Source: Metamycoplasma hominis ATCC 23114 (GTDB lineage: Bacteria; Bacillota_I; Bacilli_A; Mycoplasmatales; Metamycoplasmataceae). From it: a stretch of DNA of 64,000 bases. The notes below the pieces were generated by a model, which had not been told where the DNA came from, did not search any database, and worked only from the letters and a program-made list of their open reading frames with translations. Below are positions 1-11,300 of the stretch, piece by piece. Numbering within the stretch: the stretch's first letter is position 1; every line of letters starts with the position of its first letter. Both the position numbers and the translations under genes were made by a program. The stretch is from the NCBI RefSeq assembly GCF_000085865.1, contig NC_013511.1:356516-420515 (forward strand), given 5' to 3'.

Positions 1-1752
1 TAGAGATTTAGACATTTTTTGACCATCAGGCCCCATAATTAATCCTTGGTTTATTAGCTTTGTAAATGGTTCTTTTGTGTTAACAATACCCAAATCAAAT
101 AAAAATCTATGTCAAAACCTTGCATACAATAAATGCAAAACAGCATGTTCTTGTCCACCAATATACAAATCAACCGGCATTCATTCTTCAAAACGCTTTT
201 TTGCTTCCGATGAATTTAGTGGAGTATATGAGCCGTCTGGGTTTTTTAATATATAAGCCAAATAATATCAACTTGAGCCAGCCCATTGTGGCATAACATT
301 TGTGTCATGATGATATTTTTTACCATTAATTTCAACATTCATTCAACTTTCAACATTTGCCAGTGGACCAGAGGTTGTACCTGATGGTTTTATGTTTTTT
401 ATCTTTGGCAATTCAACTAATTCTTTTACTAGATAAATATTATTTTCCTCATCAAATAAAACAGGAAATGGTTCTCCCCAATATCTTTGCCTTGAAAAAA
501 TTCAATCGCGTAATTTATAACTTACTTTTTCATCTGCCAAATTATTTGCTTTTAATTCATTAAAAATACATTTTACTGCGCCTGCATTGTCTAAACCATT
601 TGCAATATCTGAATTGATATGAATACCATCTCCTAAAAATGGTAATTCATCACATTCAATAATTTTTTTAATCCTTAAATCAAATTTTTTAGCAAATTCA
701 TAATCTCTTTGATCATGACCAGGCACGCACATTACTGCCCCACTTCCATATGACATCAAAACATAATCAGAAACTCAAATAGGAATTAATTCATTAGTCA
801 ATGGATGAATTGCATACGAACCAGTAAAATATCCTGTTTTGTCTTTATTTAAAGATGTTCTTTCCAATTCATTTTTTAATTTAACTTCTTTTAAATAGTT
901 AGAAATATCATCATGATATTTTGCGGTAGTTATTTTTTGAAGAAGTGGGTGTTCGGGAGAAATTACTATTGCAGTTACACCATAGATAGTATCCAATCTA
1001 GTAGTAAATGTTGAGAGTTGCAATTTTTGTTGTTCACTTGAACTAATATTTCATTTGACAATATGTCCTTTACTTCTTCCAATTCAATTTCTTTGCAATT
1101 GTTTTAAACTTTCAGGTCAATCTAAATCTTCTAGGCCTTCAAGTAATTTATCTGCATAGGCTGTTATTTTTAACACTCATTGTTTCATAGGCTTTTTAAC
1201 GACAGGAAAATTACCCCGTTCGCTAACTTTAATACCGTTTTTTTCTAAAATTTCTTCATTAGCTAAAACAGTACCTAGCCCTTCGCATCAATTAACATCA
1301 ATTTCTTCAATTGAAGCCAATCCTTGTTTGTACATTTCTTTGAATATTCATTGAGTTCAAATATAAAATTTAGGATCAGTAGTATTTACTTCCTTGTCAT
1401 AATCATAAGAAAATCCCATTGCTTGCAATTGTCTTCTAAAATTAGCAATATTTTTTAATGTAAAAGGTTCAGGATCATTTCCTGTTTTTATTGCATATTG
1501 TTCAGCGGGTAAGCCAAAAGCATCTCAGCCAATAGGATGTAACACATCAAAACCATTTAGGCGTTTATATCTAGCAATAATATCAGTAGCGGTATAACCT
1601 TCTAAATGCCCAACGTGCAATCCCATTCCCGAAGGGTAAGGAAACATGTCAAGTATATAGGCTTTTTTGTTGCTATTATTTCCTGTGGCAAACGATTTAT
1701 TTTCGGCTCAAAATTTTCTTCATTTTTGTTCTATTTCATTGTGCTTATACAT
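1..1752 (-). CDS. leuS: Leucyl-tRNA synthetase, 5' part (C-terminus beyond the window)
   Basis: Class I aminoacyl-tRNA synthetase that charges tRNA-Leu in the cytoplasm. Reading TGA as Trp gives 584 continuous codons. The HIGH-type motif HVGH is at about residues 46-49 in [16 protein letters not shown], and the KMSKS loop lies at the very edge of the window (about residues 579-583, bases 2-16). The editing (CP1) region lies between them. Bacterial LeuRS has about 800 residues, so the anticodon-binding C-terminal part is cut off. The start is the ATG beginning [11 protein letters not shown]. No neighbour shares a transcript with it inside the window. Confidence 0.97.
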
Positions 1753-2028
1753 AATATTTAAATTTTACATTAATATTAATTAAAAAAATAAGAAATAAAA
1801 AAAGTTGCGAAAATTTAATTGATCCAAAAAAATAATTAATTTAAAAATAAGCAAATATATTGAAATTTCTAATTAATATGTTTAAAATTTTTCAATATTT
1901 AGAAAATATTACAAATTTTTATATCTATCCTGTAAAATTTACTTATTTAAAGACTAAAAACAAAATAAAGTTAAAAAAGTTTTAGTTTTATTAATAATAG
2001 AAATAAATTTAATCAAAGAGGTATAAAC
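1753..2028. other. AT-rich divergent intergenic spacer
   Basis: No open frame is supported. It should hold promoters for leuS (minus) and the lipoprotein gene (plus). A clear ribosome-binding site, AAAGAGG, lies at 2014-2020, eight bases before the plus-strand ATG. Confidence 0.5.
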
Positions 2029-3255
2029 ATGAAAAGAAAAATTTTACTATTTACCCCCTTAATTATTGCTGGTAGCTTAATACCAACAACATTGACAGCA
2101 TGCAATAATAAAAATAGCAAACTTACAAAGCAATTAAAAGCAAAGCAAACATTTAATAATTTAAAAAATAAATTGCAAGATTTATTGAATTCAGAAGATG
2201 CAAAAGATATTGATGCAAATAAAGAAATTAATACACTTGCAAACACAACAATTGATGATAATTTTCAAATACAAGACATTGAAAATAAAATCAAAACTAT
2301 TGAAGATGCTATTGAATCATTGACTAAGAAAATTAATGATAAAAAAATCCTAATAAAACTAAGACAAGATTTCAACAAAGCAAAAGAAGATCTAAAAAAT
2401 CTTTTGCAATCAAAAGAAGTAACGGATATTGAAAAAGAAATCGAATTAAATACTCTAAATACAACTAATATTACCAAAGATTCTTTACAACAAGAAATTC
2501 AAGCCAAAATACAAAAAATTCAAGAAGCTATACAATCAATAAACAAAAAAATTAGTGACAAAAAGCAATTAAACAAAGAACAACAAAATCTTGTTGAAGC
2601 AAAAAATACACTTGAAAATCTTATTGCTACAGAAGATGCAAAAACAGTTGGAATTGGTGAAGCAAAAAAAGCTCTTGACAATAATAAAAATAATAAAATA
2701 TCAACTATTGAAGAAATTAAAAAAGCAATAAATGATTTGAATGATATTACAAACAAATTAAATCAAAAAATCGAAAACAAAAAGCAAGAATTATTAGAAA
2801 ATTTCAAAAAATCTAAACAAGATTTAGAAGAATACATAAATAAAAATTTAAATGAAATCAGATTTATTGAAGTTAAAGAAAAAGCCCAAAAAACCATTGA
2901 AAAAATTGCTAATATAAACAAAGATAATTCTTCAATCAAAAAAATTACAGATGCTACTAACTCACTAAATAAAGCTAAAGAAGATGCTTTAAAAGAAGAA
3001 GAAGTAATCAAAAAATTAAACGAAGTAATAAATTTTATTGCCAAAAGAAAAGAACTAGAAGAATTAATAAAATTATCTGATATTAAGCAGTATGAAGATG
3101 CTGTTAAAGAAGCCCAAAAAATTTTAGATGATAATAAAGCTAAAAATACCGATGAATTATCTTCAAAAGATTTTGAAGAAAAAAGAAAAAATATTGAAGA
3201 AGCAATAAATGAACTAAAGGCAGCAATAGAAGCGACAAAAAAATCTAAGAATTAA
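2029..3255 (+). CDS. Coiled-coil lipoprotein sharing a module with the giant repeat protein
   Basis: 408-residue surface lipoprotein. The N-terminus has Lys/Arg, a hydrophobic stretch and the lipobox LTAC (Cys about residue 25), so it should be lipidated by Lgt and cleaved. The rest is charged, helical and coiled-coil-like, with no Trp and no other Cys. About residues 50-105 (SEDAKDIDANKE, then IENKIKTIEDAIESLTKKI) match half of the 142-residue unit repeated in the 8361-12461 protein. A second, more divergent copy follows (QSKEVTDIEKEIELNTLN). It is therefore a paralogue or donor of that module. It is followed by a hairpin. Family function (adhesion or antigenic surface coat, Lmp-like) is inference. 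Confidence 0.85.
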   Translation: MKRKILLFTPLIIAGSLIPTTLTACNNKNSKLTKQLKAKQTFNNLKNKLQDLLNSEDAKDIDANKEINTLANTTIDDNFQIQDIENKIKTIEDAIESLTKKINDKKILIKLRQDFNKAKEDLKNLLQSKEVTDIEKEIELNTLNTTNITKDSLQQEIQAKIQKIQEAIQSINKKISDKKQLNKEQQNLVEAKNTLENLIATEDAKTVGIGEAKKALDNNKNNKISTIEEIKKAINDLNDITNKLNQKIENKKQELLENFKKSKQDLEEYINKNLNEIRFIEVKEKAQKTIEKIANINKDNSSIKKITDATNSLNKAKEDALKEEEVIKKLNEVINFIAKRKELEELIKLSDIKQYEDAVKEAQKILDDNKAKNTDELSSKDFEEKRKNIEEAINELKAAIEATKKSKN

Positions 3256-3293
3256 AGATCAATATGTATTGATGTATTCATTCAATGTAGTTA

Positions 3294-3336
3294 AACCCAA
3301 AATAATTTAAGTTGTTGTAAATTATTTTGGGTTTTA
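3294..3336 (+). terminator. Hairpin after the 2029-3255 lipoprotein gene
   Basis: A 16-base inverted repeat (AACCCAAAATAATTTA and its complement, 3294-3309 and 3318-3333) with an 8-base loop, followed by a short T-rich stretch. Confidence 0.6.
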
Positions 3337-3463
3337 ATATTAAATAATTTTTGTACATTATATTTTTATAAAAAAATATATATACTGACATTAAAAAACA
3401 ATTAAATGTTAAAATTAAAAATATAAATTAATTTATTTTAAAAATTATGGAGTGTAAAAATCT

Positions 3464-4717
3464 ATGGGTAAAAAAGCAAAATTATTTATCTTTAGTGGGA
3501 TTAGTTTTTTAGTGGGAGCTTCAATTATTGGTTCTGTTGCAGCATATGCCTCAATCAATAAAAAGAATGAAATTAGAGTTAGCGAATATAATAAATTTCT
3601 TGAAGAAAAAACTAATTTAAATTCTTTTAGCAATTTAGAAAATGATAAAAAAATTAGTTCAATAAAATCTAATACCTTAAGTGAAGTTGAAAAGATAGAT
3701 AAAAATTCAGATTTATTTACTATTCAAAAAGCACGCAAAATAGTCAACGAATCCATTGAAAATATCAAAAACATAATAGCATCGCATAAAAAAATGTTAT
3801 TAGAAAAAGAAAAAGCGTTTATTCAATATAACAATGTAAAAAAGCAATTGCAAGATATGCTTTTAAAAATTTTTGACTTTTTGAATAAAGAAAGCCAAGG
3901 ACATTATTACATTGGCGATGGAAACGAAAAAATAATAAACAAACAAAATTGACTATTAAAAGAAATAAATGAAAATCAAAAATATTTTTCAAACATAACG
4001 ATTGATTCGGATATAGATAGCATAGAATTGGCAACAACTAAACTGGTTGAAATAAAATTTTTAATTAATGATAAACAAGAAGCATATAAATTTGCCAAAG
4101 AATATAACGACTTATTAAAAGAAAACAAATGATTTATTTCAGATTGATATGAATTATTAAAAGATCCTGATATAAAAAAACATGAAGGTCCTTATGGCTA
4201 TAACTCGCCAGAAACTTTATTCGTATATTTTTTATTTAAATACAAAAATGATGGCAAAAAAATATTTACAAAATTTAAAAATTATGCACAAGAAATGTAT
4301 GACAAAACTGCACTTCTTGAGGAATTCGACATTGATTTTTTTGGATTCAAAATCAAAGATAAAAATTTCTATAAAAATTATGTTGAGTTGTTGACACCAT
4401 ATAAAAAGGCTATTGATTTGTGAAAAAATTATTATGATTCATATTCTATAGGGCTAAAAGAAGTAGAAGAAATTATTTGAGACAAATTGTATATTAATGG
4501 TTATACTATCTTTTTTAAACCTAAAAAAATATATGCTTTGCAAAATCAACCTGAACTAGACAAAGAACTAACTGAAACTACTGATGATTATAAATTTAAA
4601 CTAATGCTTGTTCCAAAAGAAAATACTATAGAACATAATAAATTAATAGAAAATTTTAAAAACTATTGCGACGATTTAATGAATAGAAGCAAAAAATTAA
4701 AAAATGACAATCAATAA
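3464..4717 (+). CDS. Membrane-anchored helical protein, unknown function
   Basis: 417 residues when TGA is read as Trp (five or more TGA codons, first at 3950). One hydrophobic segment near the N-terminus (about residues 7-30, LFIFSGISFLVGASIIGS) has no lipobox Cys, so it is probably an uncleaved anchor with the rest outside the cell. The remainder is Lys/Glu/Asn-rich and predicted helical. It resembles the next gene in layout (anchor, then KxNLxSxxxN-type helices), so the two are probably paralogues. The next ATG is 13 bases after its stop, so they are co-transcribed. I do not recognise a family. Confidence 0.8.
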
Positions 4718-4730
4718 AGGGGGCACGAAA

Positions 4731-5840
4731 ATGAAAAAAAGAACAAAAATTGTAACCTCATTAAGTCTTTACTTAACTACCGCAATTTCAACAATAGCAA
4801 TCTATTCAATAATCGCCGTTAAAAAAAATATAGAACTTGATAAGTCAAATAAATATTCATTATTTATACAAGAAAAATCTAAATTGCAATCGCTTATCTC
4901 AAATAATCAACACAAAATTCCAAATAGCTATTTAAATTCAATTCAATATTTTCATAATATAACTAAAACCTCAAAAGCAATAGAAATAATTGATGCAACA
5001 TCAAAAATAAGAAATGAAATTATTGACGTAAATGAAAAAATTCTTGCCTTTGATGTAGAAATAAAAAATAAACTATCGCTATTCAATGAATTTAATCAAA
5101 TAAAACAAAAGCTTGAAAATGATTACCATAGCAGACTATATAAAATATGAAGAGCAGATGCTGGAGAACCAGATATGATAGTTGATTTTGGTTTTTCTGA
5201 AGAAGAAACTCATTTTCAAAAATATCTTGAAACAATTAAAAAATATTCTTGAATTTCTAAAAATTCATCATCATTTGAAATAAAAAGGGCTATCTTTGAT
5301 TTAAAAAATATTGAAAATAATATTGATTATTTTTTAATTAAAAAAGAAGTTGAACATTTATTTGAAAAAATTGAAAGCACTATTTCAATAGTTGAAACTA
5401 GACTAGAAAAAAATAAAATCAATAAAATATTTGAGGATAATGAAGTAAAAGAAATTTTAGATTTAATTTCACAATTTAAATTAGATTTACAAAAACAAAA
5501 AGTTTTATATAACTCAGTAGAAAACAAAACTGATAACATCAAACACGAAACTTTTAAAAAAATATTTAGCCATTATAATAAGAACAATTTCTTTAAAATT
5601 TTTGATTGCATAGATCAAAGAGTTGATTTATATTACGACTTTATGTTCTTTTACTCACCTTTATATTTTTATGAACCAACAGAAGAAGTCAAAAAAGTTT
5701 TCCAATATCCTGATAAAAAAGATTTTGAAAAAGAAATAATTTTAAAATATAATCAAGCCAAACAAGATCTTACTAACTTCAAATCAAAGATAAATGGAAA
5801 TGAAAAAATTGCCCAAAAAGCCCTCAATAAATTCAATTAA
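4731..5840 (+). CDS. Membrane-anchored helical protein, probably truncated by an in-frame TAA
   Basis: 369 residues from an ATG preceded by AAAGGGGGC. The in-frame upstream ATG at 4704 is inside the previous gene and lacks a ribosome-binding site. One N-terminal hydrophobic segment (about 10-30) is followed by a charged helical region. TGA codons at 5148 and 5250 are Trp. The frame stops at TAA 5838-5840 but stays open for another 86 codons to TAA 6099-6101 with the same Lys/Asn/Glu-rich composition and a TGA-Trp. The original gene therefore probably spanned 4731-6101. It is a likely paralogue of 3464-4717. The function is unknown. Confidence 0.75.
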
Positions 5841-6101
5841 TATATACGCAATTTAGCAATAAGTTTTGAAAAGGAATTAATACAAAAAAAATTATTATTA
5901 TTAAAAAATTTATTAACCAAATATGATCAAAAGCAAGATGGAAAATCACAATTCATAACAGTTGAAATAAAAAAAGCCATAAATGATGCAGAATCTTTAT
6001 TAAGTTATAATGACTTAAAATATTCCACAAGAGATAAAAAGAGTATTTGAGAATTTAGAACAGTAAAAAATAATTTGCAAGAATTAATAGACAAATATTA
6101 A
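5841..6101 (+). pseudogene. In-frame continuation beyond the premature TAA
   Basis: The frame of the preceding gene resumes directly after TAA and runs to the next TAA, reading YIRNLAISFEKELIQKK and on. Composition and TGA-as-Trp use match the upstream part. There is no plausible start or ribosome-binding site of its own, so this looks like the severed C-terminus. Confidence 0.65.
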
Positions 6102-6158
6102 AAATCCTTGAATTGTCTTGCCCTTGCAATAATCAAGAGATTATTCATACACAATACT

Positions 6159-6194
6159 AAAAACAAGATAACTGAAAATCATTATCTTGTTTTT
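6159..6194. terminator. Bidirectional terminator between convergent genes
   Basis: AAAACAAGATAA and its complement flank a short loop. Runs of A on one side and T on the other allow use from either strand. It lies between the plus-strand gene ending at 6101 and the minus-strand gene ending at 6225. Confidence 0.75.
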
Positions 6195-6224
6195 ATTTTT
6201 AATTTGGCAATATTGAAATTAAAT

Positions 6225-7886
6225 TTAATTGACTTTTTGTCTAATTAAATGTAATTTATTTTGTAATTTAAGTAATATTTCTGTTAAATATTTTAAATTT
6301 GGCTGCAATTTCTTAATATAAAAATCTTCTAATTTTTCTTCGTGTTCTTCTATAAGTTTTCTAACTTCTTGTATTTCGTTGGAAATTTTTTGGTTTTTAG
6401 AATAGACATCATTTGCAAGAATATTAAATTCCTCAACATTTGATGATATCAATTTCAATAAATTTCACCTATTTAAAATAATTTCTAAGTTTAATTTTCT
6501 AGAAAGTTCGTATGTAATTTCCATATTTTTATTGATTTTGGCAATATCTTTTGAAGAAAATAGCTCAGAATTTTCTTTTAATATTTTTGCTATTTCATTA
6601 TTTAGAAATTTACTTAAAAAATTTCCATCTTCTGAATTTTTTTGTTCTTTTAAACTTTCATTAAGCATTTTTAAAAGTTTAATGCTTTCTTCTTTATTAG
6701 TAATGTTTAAAAAATCCTTATTTATATTTTTATAAATTTCTTCTTGGACAGTTAGAATTTTTTTAAATTCTTCATGTATAGATTTTTTTATTTGTTGATC
6801 ATTTCTATTATTTTCCAATTTATTAATTGTTGCTAAAAAATCTGTAATTTTATTTTTTGTTTCTTGACTAAATAAATTAAATAAATCGCTATTTTTTTGT
6901 TGCATTTCAAATTCATTCTTTGCATTATAAATAATTTGTGAATATAATTCAATATATTCGGCCAATAATTTATTTGATTCTTCAAATTGATAAATAACTT
7001 CTGCAAATGTTTTTGAATCAATATCCTTGAAATCATTAAATAATTCGCTCAACAATAGCCTATCCACAACATCTCATGTTTTACTATTTTTAAAATTATT
7101 AAAGTTAATCAATTCTTGTATAAGCGGATTTAAATCATTTTTAACATTATTTAAATGTTTTTGTATATCTTTTGATGAATTTATATTTTGATAAATGTCT
7201 TCAATTCTTTTTGAAATTTCACTAGTTAATTTCGCTATATCTTCATTTTTGAAATCAAAATTAGCATTATTAATCTTTTTAAGAAGTTCTATTTCCTTGC
7301 TCATATCTGTTTTGTTTCATTTTTTATAAATACTAAATAGATTTTCTAATTTTCTTTTTTGTTTCAAAAATTCAACATCAATTTTTGATTTTGGACTTAG
7401 TGACTCTTTAGTATATCTTTGGTCAATTAAATTCTTTTGAACGCTAATGTTTCAAAGAATTTCTTTAGATCTCAAAATAAATTCATCAGCCTCATTTTTT
7501 TCTTTTTCAATAAAATCTTTAATTTCTAATTTTAAATTTTCATAAATAAAATCTTTAAGATTATTAGCTATATATGTTTGAAGTTCATTTTTAACTTCTT
7601 GTAGCCTACTAGGACTAGGACTTGCCGCATTATTTTTATCTTCTTTTGTTTTTTGAAATTCATTTGGAACAGTTGGCTTTATATTAGGATTAATTATGTG
7701 GCTATTATCTTCTTGTTTTTCATTAGATATATTTGGCTTGACATTAGGTGTATTTGCTACATTGTTGTTTGAATCTTCTTTTTTATCTTGTTTATTAGAA
7801 CATGAAGCACTAGAAATTACTGTAAATACAGTTGCAAACGATCCTAAGATAGTTGATAGAATAAATAGTTTGTTTTTTCGTTTCAT
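6225..7886 (-). CDS. Large helical lipoprotein, unknown function
   Basis: 553 residues with TGA as Trp; four open segments in one frame join across TGA codons (for example 7452-7454). The signal peptide ends in a lipobox-like SSASC (Cys about residue 29). A low-complexity linker rich in Asn, Lys and Pro follows (NNVANTPNVKPNISNEKQED, then a second similar copy). The rest is a long Lys/Glu/Asn helical region with coiled-coil character. The anchor-linker-helix design is typical of mycoplasma surface proteins. It converges on the 3464-6101 pair across a shared terminator. No family recognised. Confidence 0.85.
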
Positions 7887-8072
7887 TCGTGTTTCCTTTG
7901 ATTTGAATTAATAAATTATTTTTAAATAATTATTAATATAATATAGAAATATCAAAAACTTCTATTTAATTTAATCAATGTTTTAAAAATCAATAAATTA
8001 TTCTATTAAAAGTACAAAATTAGATTTGCTAACAAAAAATATATTTTTTTAACTTTTGTTTCTAATATATTA

Positions 8073-8078
8073 TATAAT
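8073..8078 (+). promoter_or_regulatory. -10 element of the tRNA-Tyr/tRNA-Gln unit
   Basis: Perfect TATAAT 16 bases before the first tRNA. No convincing -35 is visible, as is common in mycoplasmas. Confidence 0.6.
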
Positions 8079-8094
8079 TATTAAGCAATTTAAA

Positions 8095-8178
8095 GGAGGG
8101 GTAGCGAAGCGGCCAAACGCGGGTGGCTGTAACCCACTTCCTCACGGTTCGGGGGTTCGAATCCCTCCCCCTCCACCA
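8095..8178 (+). tRNA. tRNA-Tyr (anticodon GTA)
   Basis: 84 bases. The acceptor GGAGGGG pairs with CCCCTCC, CCA is encoded, and the T-arm reads GGTTCGAATCC-like. The anticodon GTA is at 8129-8131. A long variable arm marks a class II tRNA, as expected for bacterial tRNA-Tyr. It is followed after three bases by tRNA-Gln. Confidence 0.96.
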
Positions 8179-8181
8179 TGT

Positions 8182-8256
8182 TGCCCTTTAGCCAAGTGGA
8201 AAGGCAGCGGTTTTTGGTACCGCCATCCGTTAGTTCGAATCTAACAAGGGCAGCCA
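8182..8256 (+). tRNA. tRNA-Gln (anticodon TTG)
   Basis: 75 bases. The acceptor TGCCCTT pairs with AAGGGCA, discriminator G, and CCA is encoded. The anticodon stem GCGGT/ACCGC encloses loop TTTTGGT with anticodon TTG. The T-loop is TTCGAAT. It is co-transcribed with tRNA-Tyr. Confidence 0.96.
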
Positions 8257-8272
8257 TTTCATTAAATTGTCC

Positions 8273-8297
8273 AAAAAAGCGCATTGCGCTTTTTTAT
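8273..8297 (+). terminator. Terminator of the tRNA pair
   Basis: The hairpin AAAAAAGCGC-ATT-GCGCTTTTTT directly follows tRNA-Gln, with a U-tract forming part of the stem. Confidence 0.85.
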
Positions 8298-8303
8298 TTT
8301 ATT

Positions 8304-8345
8304 AAAAACCTTCCGATTTTTAAGCTTTACTATCGGAAGGTTTTT
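8304..8345 (-). terminator. Terminator of the giant repeat gene
   Basis: A 14-base stem (AAAAACCTTCCGAT and its complement) with a 14-base loop lies just past the minus-strand stop at 8361. It ends in a T-run in that direction. Confidence 0.8.
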
Positions 8346-8360
8346 AATAAATTATTTATA

Positions 8361-11300
8361 TTATTTGTTCATATTATATTTATTTTTATATTCAAGTAAT
8401 TTGGCTTGTATTTCAGCTTCTTTATTTTTTAATTCTAAATTGCTATGTTTTTCTGAGTTGTTCAAAATTTCATTAGCTTCTTGTATTAATTTGTTTAAAG
8501 CATCGTAGCCTTCTTTATATTGAGCTTTTCCTTTAAGCTTATTTTCGATAAAGTAAGATGTTTTACTTTTTGTGTTACTCAATTTATTTCAGAAATCTAA
8601 AAATTCATCAATAATTTCATTCATCTTATCTTCAATTGGTTTTTTTAATGCTCTAAAATCAGATTTAAATTTTTCTAATTTATCTTCCTGTATTCCTTGT
8701 CTTTCTAAATCAAGAGCATCTCATCTAATCTTACTAATTTCTTTTTCTGCTTCTTCTCAATATTTTTTGCTATCCAAACAAGCCGAAGAATCTGTTCGCA
8801 TATCCCCTGTAAATTTAGTTACTTCTATATTTACAAAGCAATATATATCACAACTAAATTTATCTTTCTTTGCCTTGTTTAGGTCGTTGGTCAATTGTAA
8901 CTTAGCCGCAGATATTTGTTGAATGTCCGAAGCAGAAGTAACATTTTCAAATAACTTAAGCTGTCTATTTAATTGGTCTATTATATTACTATCTCAATTA
9001 TAATATTGTTGATTTTTATATTTTGTATAATATTCATCCTCTTTTACTTTTTCAATAAATTGTTTAATTTGTTCCCTAATTTTTTCAAGCCCTTCATATT
9101 CAATATTTTCCTTTGGTTTTTTATCATTAATTTTCTTAGTTAATGATTCAATAGCATCTTCAATAGTTTTTGTTTTTGATTCAATGTCTTTGATTAAATC
9201 TTTACCAGTAAGATTTGTATTGTTAAATATGTCAGTTTCCGGTTGTTTATCAACATCATTGGCTTCATTTGATTTAATCAAATTGTCTAGTTGTTGTTTC
9301 TTTGAATTAAAGTCTTGTTTGGCTTTTTCTTTGGCTGCATCAATTAATTTTTGCAAATCTTGTGTGGCTTTTTTAATTTCATTTGTTGCATTAATAATTT
9401 GATCACTCGTTGATGAAGCATCTGCATTATTGTTTTGCAATGATTGATTTGCTTTAGAAGTGTCAACTTTTTGGCCATCTTGTGAATCAATTAAATCCTT
9501 TAATTGCTTTTTAGCGTCGTTAAAATCTTTAAGAAGATTGTCTTTTTTATCATTAATTTTCTTAGTCAATGATTCAATAGCATCTTCAATAGTTTTTGTT
9601 TTTGATTCAATGTCTTTAATTAAATCTTTACCAGTAAGATTTGTATTGTTAAATATGTCAGTTTCTGGTTGTTTATCAACATCTTTTGCTTCATTTGATT
9701 TAATTAAATTATCTAATTGTTGCTTCTTTGAATTAAAGTCTTGTTTAGCTTGTTCTTTGGCTGCATCAATTAATTTTTGTAAATCTTGTGTGGCTTTTTT
9801 GATTTCATTTGTTACATTAACAATTTGATCGGTCGTTGATGAAGCATCTGCGTTGTTATTTTGCAATGATTGATTTTCTTTAGATGTGTCGACTTTTTGG
9901 CCATCTTGTGAATCAATTAAATCCTTTAATTGCTTTTTAGCGTCGTTAAAATCTTTAAGAAGATTGTCTTTTTTATCATTAATTTTATTGGTCAATGATT
10001 TAATAGCATCTTCAATAGTTTTTGTTTTTGATTCAATGTCTTTAATTAAATCTTTACCAGTAAGATTTGTGTTGTTAAAGATGTCAGTTTCTTGTTGTTT
10101 ATCAACATCTTTTGCTTCATTTGATTTAATTAAATTATCTAGTTGTTGTTTCTTTGAATTAAAGTCTTGTTTAGCTTGTTCTTTGGCTGCATCAATTAAT
10201 TTTTGTAAATCTTGTGTGGCTTTTTTGATTTCATTTGTTGCATTAACAATTTGATCGGTCGTTGATGAAGCATCTGCATTATTGTTTTGCAATGATTGAT
10301 TTGCTTTAGATGTGTCGACTTTTTGACCGTCTTGTGAATCAATTAAATCTTGCAATTTCTTTTTAGCATCGTTAAAATCTTTAAGAAGATTGTCTTTTTG
10401 GTTCTTTTTATCATTAATTTTCTTAGTCAATGATTCAATAGCATCTTCAATAGTTTTTGTTTTTGATTCAATGTCTTTAATTAAATCATTAACAGTAAGA
10501 TTTGTGTTGTTAAAGATGTCAGTTTCTGCTTGTTTATCAACATCTTTGGCTTCATTTGATTTAATTAAATCATCTAATTGTTGCTTCTTTGAATTAAAGT
10601 CTTGTTTAGCTTGTTCTTTGGCTGCATCAATTAATTTTTGTAAATCTTGTGTGGCTTTTTTAATTTCAGTTGTTGCATCAACAATTTGATCGGTCGTTGA
10701 TGAAGCATCTACATTGTTGTTTTGCAATGATTGATTTGCTTTAGAAGTGTCAACTTTTTGTGCGTCTTGTGAATTAATTAAGTCTTCTAATTGCTTTTTA
10801 GCATCATTAAAATCCTTAAGAAGATTGTCTTTTTGGTTCTTTTTATCATTAATTTTCTTAGTCAATGATTCAATAGCATATTCAATAGTTTTTGTTTTTG
10901 ATTCAATGTCTTTAATTAAATCTTTACCAGTAAGATTTGTATTGTTAAGGATGTCAGTTTCTGGTTGTTTATCAACATCTTTGGCTTCATTTGATTTAAT
11001 CAAATTGTCTAGTTGTTGTTTCTTTGAATTAAATTCTTGTTTAGCATTTTCTTTGGCTGCATCAATTAATTTTTGTAAATCTTGTGTGGCTTTTTTAATT
11101 TCATTTGTTGCATTAACAATTTGATCGGTCGTTGATGAAGCATCTGCATTATTGTTTTGCAATGATTGATTTGCTTTAGATGTGTCGACTTTTTGGCCAT
11201 CTTGTGAATCAATTAAATCTTCTAATTGTTTTTTAGCGTCATTAAAATCTTTAAGAAGATTGTCTTTTTTATCATTAATTTTCTTAGTCAATGATTTAAT

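Noticed and set aside
8056-8399. Open frames on both strands across the tRNA-Tyr/tRNA-Gln region
   Set aside because: They read through well-formed tRNA genes and the terminator; chance frames.
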